NCBI GenBank assembly: GCA_030040895.1
Contig: JASHSJ010000030.1
Coordinates: 1-64,000 of the forward strand
Origin: Microcaldota archaeon
GTDB taxonomy: Archaea > Micrarchaeota > Micrarchaeia > Micrarchaeales > Micrarchaeaceae
Direction of reading: 5' to 3'
DNA: 64,000 nucleotides
The notes under the pieces are model-generated. The model was not told the DNA's origin and searched no databases. It was given only the letters and a program-made list of their open reading frames with translations. The stretch's first letter is position 1, and each line of letters opens with the position of its first letter. Both the position numbers and the translations under genes were made by a program. Below are positions 61,352-64,000 of this stretch, in pieces.

Positions 61352-61379
61352 ACCTGCATTTTTATAGTAAGGTGCGACC

Positions 61380-62429
61380 TTGGGAGAAGACCTAGTTGAA
61401 AGTGCGCTCGGAACACAGCAGAAGAGCGATGATGAGCTTTTTCAGGCTAAGATAGCAGTATGCGGATGCGGAGGGGCAGGCAGCAACACAATGCAAAGGC
61501 TTGCAAAGAGCGGAATAAGGGGCGCAGGACTTATTGCAGTTAACACTGATGCCAATCATCTCAGGACTCTTGATACATCAATAAACAGGATATTGATTGG
61601 AGGAGCATTGACAAGAGGACTGGGGGCCGGAGGCTTTCCTGAGATAGGGGCAAAGGCAGCGCAGTTCTCAAGGGCAGAGATAGAAAATGCGGTAAGGGAC
61701 ACGAACCTGCTGTTCGTCACCGCTGGAATGGGAGGAGGAACGGGCACGGGATCTGCACCTATTGTTGCCAACATAGCAAAGACCGGAGGATCAATGGTAA
61801 TAGGAATAGTGACATTTCCATTCTCGCTTGAAAGAGTGAGACTCAAGACAGCGCAGGCTGGAATAGAAGAACTCAGGAAGTACGTAGACACACTTGTAGT
61901 GATTGACAACCAGAGGCTAGTGGAGCTGTATCCAAACCTTGCAATGGAACAAGCATTCAAGGTTGCGGATGAGGTAACGTCAAGGGCTGTCAGGGGCATA
62001 ACGGAGGCCATAAACACCCCAAGCCTGATAAACCTTGACTTTGCTGATGTCAAGTCTATCATGAGCGGAGGAGGCCTCGCATTCATAAGCGTTGGAGAAG
62101 GAAGGGGCAACAACAAGGTAGAGGATGCGGTAAAGGACACTCTAAGGAACAAGCTGCTTGACGTTGATTACGAGGGCGCTAACTCTGTTCTCGTGCACAT
62201 AACCGGAGGGGATGACCTGACACTCGGAGAAGCCAATGAGATAGGCGGCAAGATAACGGAACTGACTGTCCCGAATGCAAACGTGATATGGGGTGCAAGA
62301 ATAGACCCGACATACAATGGAAGGGTATCTGTTATAGCAATATTCACTGGAATAAAAGGAAACGAAAATATATACGGAATGAAGAAGGATGAGAATCAGC
62401 AGGGAGTGTCGGGGCTCTATCAGCTCTAA
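61380..62429 (+). CDS. ftsZ: Cell division protein FtsZ
   Basis: The 349-residue tubulin-like GTPase forms the division ring. The G-box GMGGGTGTGSAP is at 116-127 and the T7 loop NLDFAD at 218-223 carries the Asp that completes GTP hydrolysis. The start is TTG 61380, supported by GGTG at 61371-61374 with 5 nt spacing. The C-terminal tail is short and ends with QGVSGLYQL. It converges on a membrane protein gene with a basic tail. Confidence 0.95.
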   Translation: MGEDLVESALGTQQKSDDELFQAKIAVCGCGGAGSNTMQRLAKSGIRGAGLIAVNTDANHLRTLDTSINRILIGGALTRGLGAGGFPEIGAKAAQFSRAEIENAVRDTNLLFVTAGMGGGTGTGSAPIVANIAKTGGSMVIGIVTFPFSLERVRLKTAQAGIEELRKYVDTLVVIDNQRLVELYPNLAMEQAFKVADEVTSRAVRGITEAINTPSLINLDFADVKSIMSGGGLAFISVGEGRGNNKVEDAVKDTLRNKLLDVDYEGANSVLVHITGGDDLTLGEANEIGGKITELTVPNANVIWGARIDPTYNGRVSVIAIFTGIKGNENIYGMKKDENQQGVSGLYQL

Positions 62430-62440
62430 AAGATCCCGTA

Positions 62441-63238
62441 TTATCTTCTCCTTGTCCTCCTGCGTGTTGCCCTTCCTCTGCCAATTTGCTGCCTGAGCTT
62501 TCTGTTCTCCGCTTCTAATCTAGCCAACCTGCTCCGCTCCGCAGATCCACGCTGCCTTGTGCCAGTGCGACGTCCGCTGCGTGCTGGCCTCTTCTGTGCT
62601 TGCCGCTTCCCGGCTGGGGCTGGCTTCTGCTTCTTTGCATATGGCTTCCTGCCCTTGAGTAGATAGTATGCGATTATCGCGATTATGACAACAACAAGTG
62701 CACCTATCACTATGTATGTGGTAGTTCCGCCCAGGCTGCCGAGCGAGAAGCCCTCAGAAACTATCGTTGTCGTAGTTGACGGGACTGCAACTATTGAGAA
62801 TATCTTCGCAACCCCTCCTTCTATGTTGGCTCCACCCGGGTTGCTGGAATTCGATACTGTTACGGCAGACAGTATTCCTTCCCAGCTGGCAAAGTTCGGG
62901 GTATCGTTGAGCGGCATGGTTACGGTAACGTTGACTATCTTGCTGCCCCCCGGAGGGACAACAACGACTGACTGCGAAACGCTATATGTTGGCAATGGCT
63001 GGTTCGCGGTGCTCGCATTTGAAGTCAGTTGCAAAGAGGGCGGCGGCGTTATGCTTACTGTTATGGTATTAGAGCCGAAATTCAGTATTGTCCACTGCAG
63101 CGTCTCGTTGTGGCCTACCTGCACCGAAAAATCAAGATGGCCTGCCACTTCTCCTATCTGCGAATATGATAAAGGAACTATAACCATGATTGCTAGGAAC
63201 AGAATCGCTGGAAGGAGCAAGCTTAACCTGGACTTCAT
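62441..63238 (-). CDS. Envelope protein with cytoplasmic Arg/Lys-rich tail
   Basis: The 265-residue protein has an N-terminal signal (about 1-26), an exported beta-sandwich (about 27-165), a membrane helix (about 172-195, TTYIVIGALVVVIIAIIAYY) and a strongly basic cytoplasmic tail with an alpha-helical heptad-like segment (LARLEAENRKLRQQIGRG) and an RRRTRRR end. Such a tail could contact nucleic acid or membrane lipids. ATG 63238 gives a clean signal peptide; ATG 63259 is alternative. It lies downstream of the repeat-protein gene and may be co-expressed with it. Confidence 0.7.
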   Translation of the reverse strand: MKSRLSLLLPAILFLAIMVIVPLSYSQIGEVAGHLDFSVQVGHNETLQWTILNFGSNTITVSITPPPSLQLTSNASTANQPLPTYSVSQSVVVVPPGGSKIVNVTVTMPLNDTPNFASWEGILSAVTVSNSSNPGGANIEGGVAKIFSIVAVPSTTTTIVSEGFSLGSLGGTTTYIVIGALVVVIIAIIAYYLLKGRKPYAKKQKPAPAGKRQAQKRPARSGRRTGTRQRGSAERSRLARLEAENRKLRQQIGRGRATRRRTRRR

Positions 63239-63269
63239 GCCATTATCATGTGCTTGCAAGGGATCCCCA

Positions 63270-64000
63270 TTAGCACGAATTCTCTATCGCTATGTTCTGA
63301 GTGTATATGCCAGCCAGCGTGCCTCCTGGAATCTGAAGACCAAAGTATATGTTGTTGCTTACTGCGGTTCCTGTGTTGCCTGCGATCGTTATGTCGGTAA
63401 CAGTTCCGGGGCTTTGCAGTAGCCCATTGCCGGCAAAGCTGCCAAGCGATGTCGGGTTCCAGTCAGTATTCGTTACAAAGAAGTTGGCGGTTCCTGAATT
63501 TACCACCCAGTTAGATCCATAGACTATGATATTCGTAGTCGAGCTGCCCAGGTTAGTGTCAACCACCAGGTTTGCGGTGTCAACATTGCTGCCCGGTGCT
63601 ATCCCGGTGGTTCCGCTGAACGTTATGGCGGTGTTGCTGAGCAGCGTGCCGCACGAGCCTGCTATGTTGGCCGTGAATACTAGCGTCTTTACTATCGAGT
63701 TTGTCAGCGGGCTTGGGCATGAATTGTATATTACTACATTCTGCGTGTATATTCCTGCGCCGGTGTCCAATGGCACCGCGCTCAGGCCAAAGAATATGTC
63801 GTTGCTTGCGCCGATGTTAACAGATATTTTTGTATCTGTGTTGCTGGTTGTAAGGGCATTTCCTGCCGCAGAGCTCAATGATGTCGGGTTCCAGAGCGTT
63901 TGTCCTGCCAACATAGTGTTTGCCGGGTTGCTCGCCTGGTACCAGATCCCGTTTGCCGATATTATAAGGTTGCCGTTCAGGTTTCCGTTGGTATTTGTAT
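63270..64000 (-). CDS. Repeat-bearing surface protein, C-terminal part
   Basis: The frame is open from 63270 to the window edge, so only the C-terminal 243 residues are seen. Two related repeat units occur, each with WNPTSL-x-S-x-AGN and an FGL-x(5-8)-GAGIYTQN/LAGIYTQN segment closing with Asn-Ser-Cys. Cys-Gly and paired Cys residues suggest disulfides. No membrane anchor is at the C-terminus. It is probably an S-layer-like or adhesin protein continuing upstream of the window. Confidence 0.72.
   Translation of the reverse strand, partial: TNTNGNLNGNLIISANGIWYQASNPANTMLAGQTLWNPTSLSSAAGNALTTSNTDTKISVNIGASNDIFFGLSAVPLDTGAGIYTQNVVIYNSCPSPLTNSIVKTLVFTANIAGSCGTLLSNTAITFSGTTGIAPGSNVDTANLVVDTNLGSSTTNIIVYGSNWVVNSGTANFFVTNTDWNPTSLGSFAGNGLLQSPGTVTDITIAGNTGTAVSNNIYFGLQIPGGTLAGIYTQNIAIENSC

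Noticed and set aside
1-64000. CRISPR arrays, insertion sequences, rRNA genes
   Set aside because: No regularly spaced repeats, transposase-like proteins or rRNA-like sequence were seen in a reading of both strands.

Overview
The window is a gene-dense archaeal chromosome segment. Archaeal markers include GatD/GatE, a TBP-family protein, a histone, exosome subunits Rrp4/Rrp41/Rrp42, a proteasome alpha subunit, RpoP, aIF1A and aIF2-beta, eL41, Dph2, a geranylgeranyl-reductase-type enzyme, class III signal peptides, SRP54 and SRP RNA. FtsZ and a histone together, a Nuo-type complex I block, many short lineage-specific proteins and very tight packing suggest a DPANN archaeon, perhaps Micrarchaeota/ARMAN-like. 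That placement is inference, not a database result. I see no CRISPR array, insertion sequence, integrase or replication origin.

Layout. 1-6742: gatD (partial)-gatE, an M24 peptidase, a secreted CAP-domain protein, an NreA-like repair protein and a saccharopine-dehydrogenase-like enzyme. 6726-11030: operon of two aldehyde dehydrogenases and a class III aminotransferase, plausibly an amino-aldehyde to semialdehyde to acid route. 11078-14764: five overlapping genes with a VirB4/HerA-type ATPase behind two tiny membrane proteins and two unknown proteins, resembling a minimal conjugation or DNA-import apparatus. 14879-16736: SDR epimerase and an unknown. 16879-21201: proteasome/SBDS/exosome/eL43/RpoP superoperon with one unknown inserted. 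21207-22718: PRC-barrel, zinc-ribbon, histone and an unlisted eL41 gene. 22792-30169: surface protein, hisS, thioredoxin, secY, a V4R-like protein and a DUF929-type module. 30267-38440: tatD, tRNA-Arg, the SRP54/DRG GTPase operon, a glycosyltransferase, a half-length TBP, an FkbM methyltransferase and a lipid reductase. 38441-45260: nuoHIJKLMN. 45308-53367: surface proteins, regulators, proton pyrophosphatase, translation initiation factors, a tandem P1-stalk-like protein and a LamG pilin-like protein. 53418-64000: SRP RNA, HD hydrolase, tRNA-Ser, MOSC, Nudix, hydrolase, glutamate dehydrogenase, pilin-like protein, dph2, uL16, FMN reductase, msrA, ftsZ and two envelope proteins.

How the genes fit together. 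The information-processing core (tRNA amidation, SRP, Sec, exosome, proteasome, initiation factors) is conserved. Energy genes are the membrane arm plus NuoI of complex I, a pyrophosphatase of the potassium-independent sequence type, glutamate dehydrogenase and the aldehyde dehydrogenase operon. Redox genes (thioredoxin, DUF929 thiol protein, MsrA, FMN reductase) recur. Ribosome binding sites follow a GGTGAT core very close to the start codon, often formed by the last codons of the upstream gene. Several divergent gene pairs seem to share one palindromic TATA element.

Most notable: a TBP with only one of the usual two repeats (36115-36480), the VirB4-centred cluster (11078-14764), and a protein with two tandem P1-stalk-like domains (51219-51704). 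Start codons were chosen from Shine-Dalgarno and TATA positions and often differ from the longest open frame.
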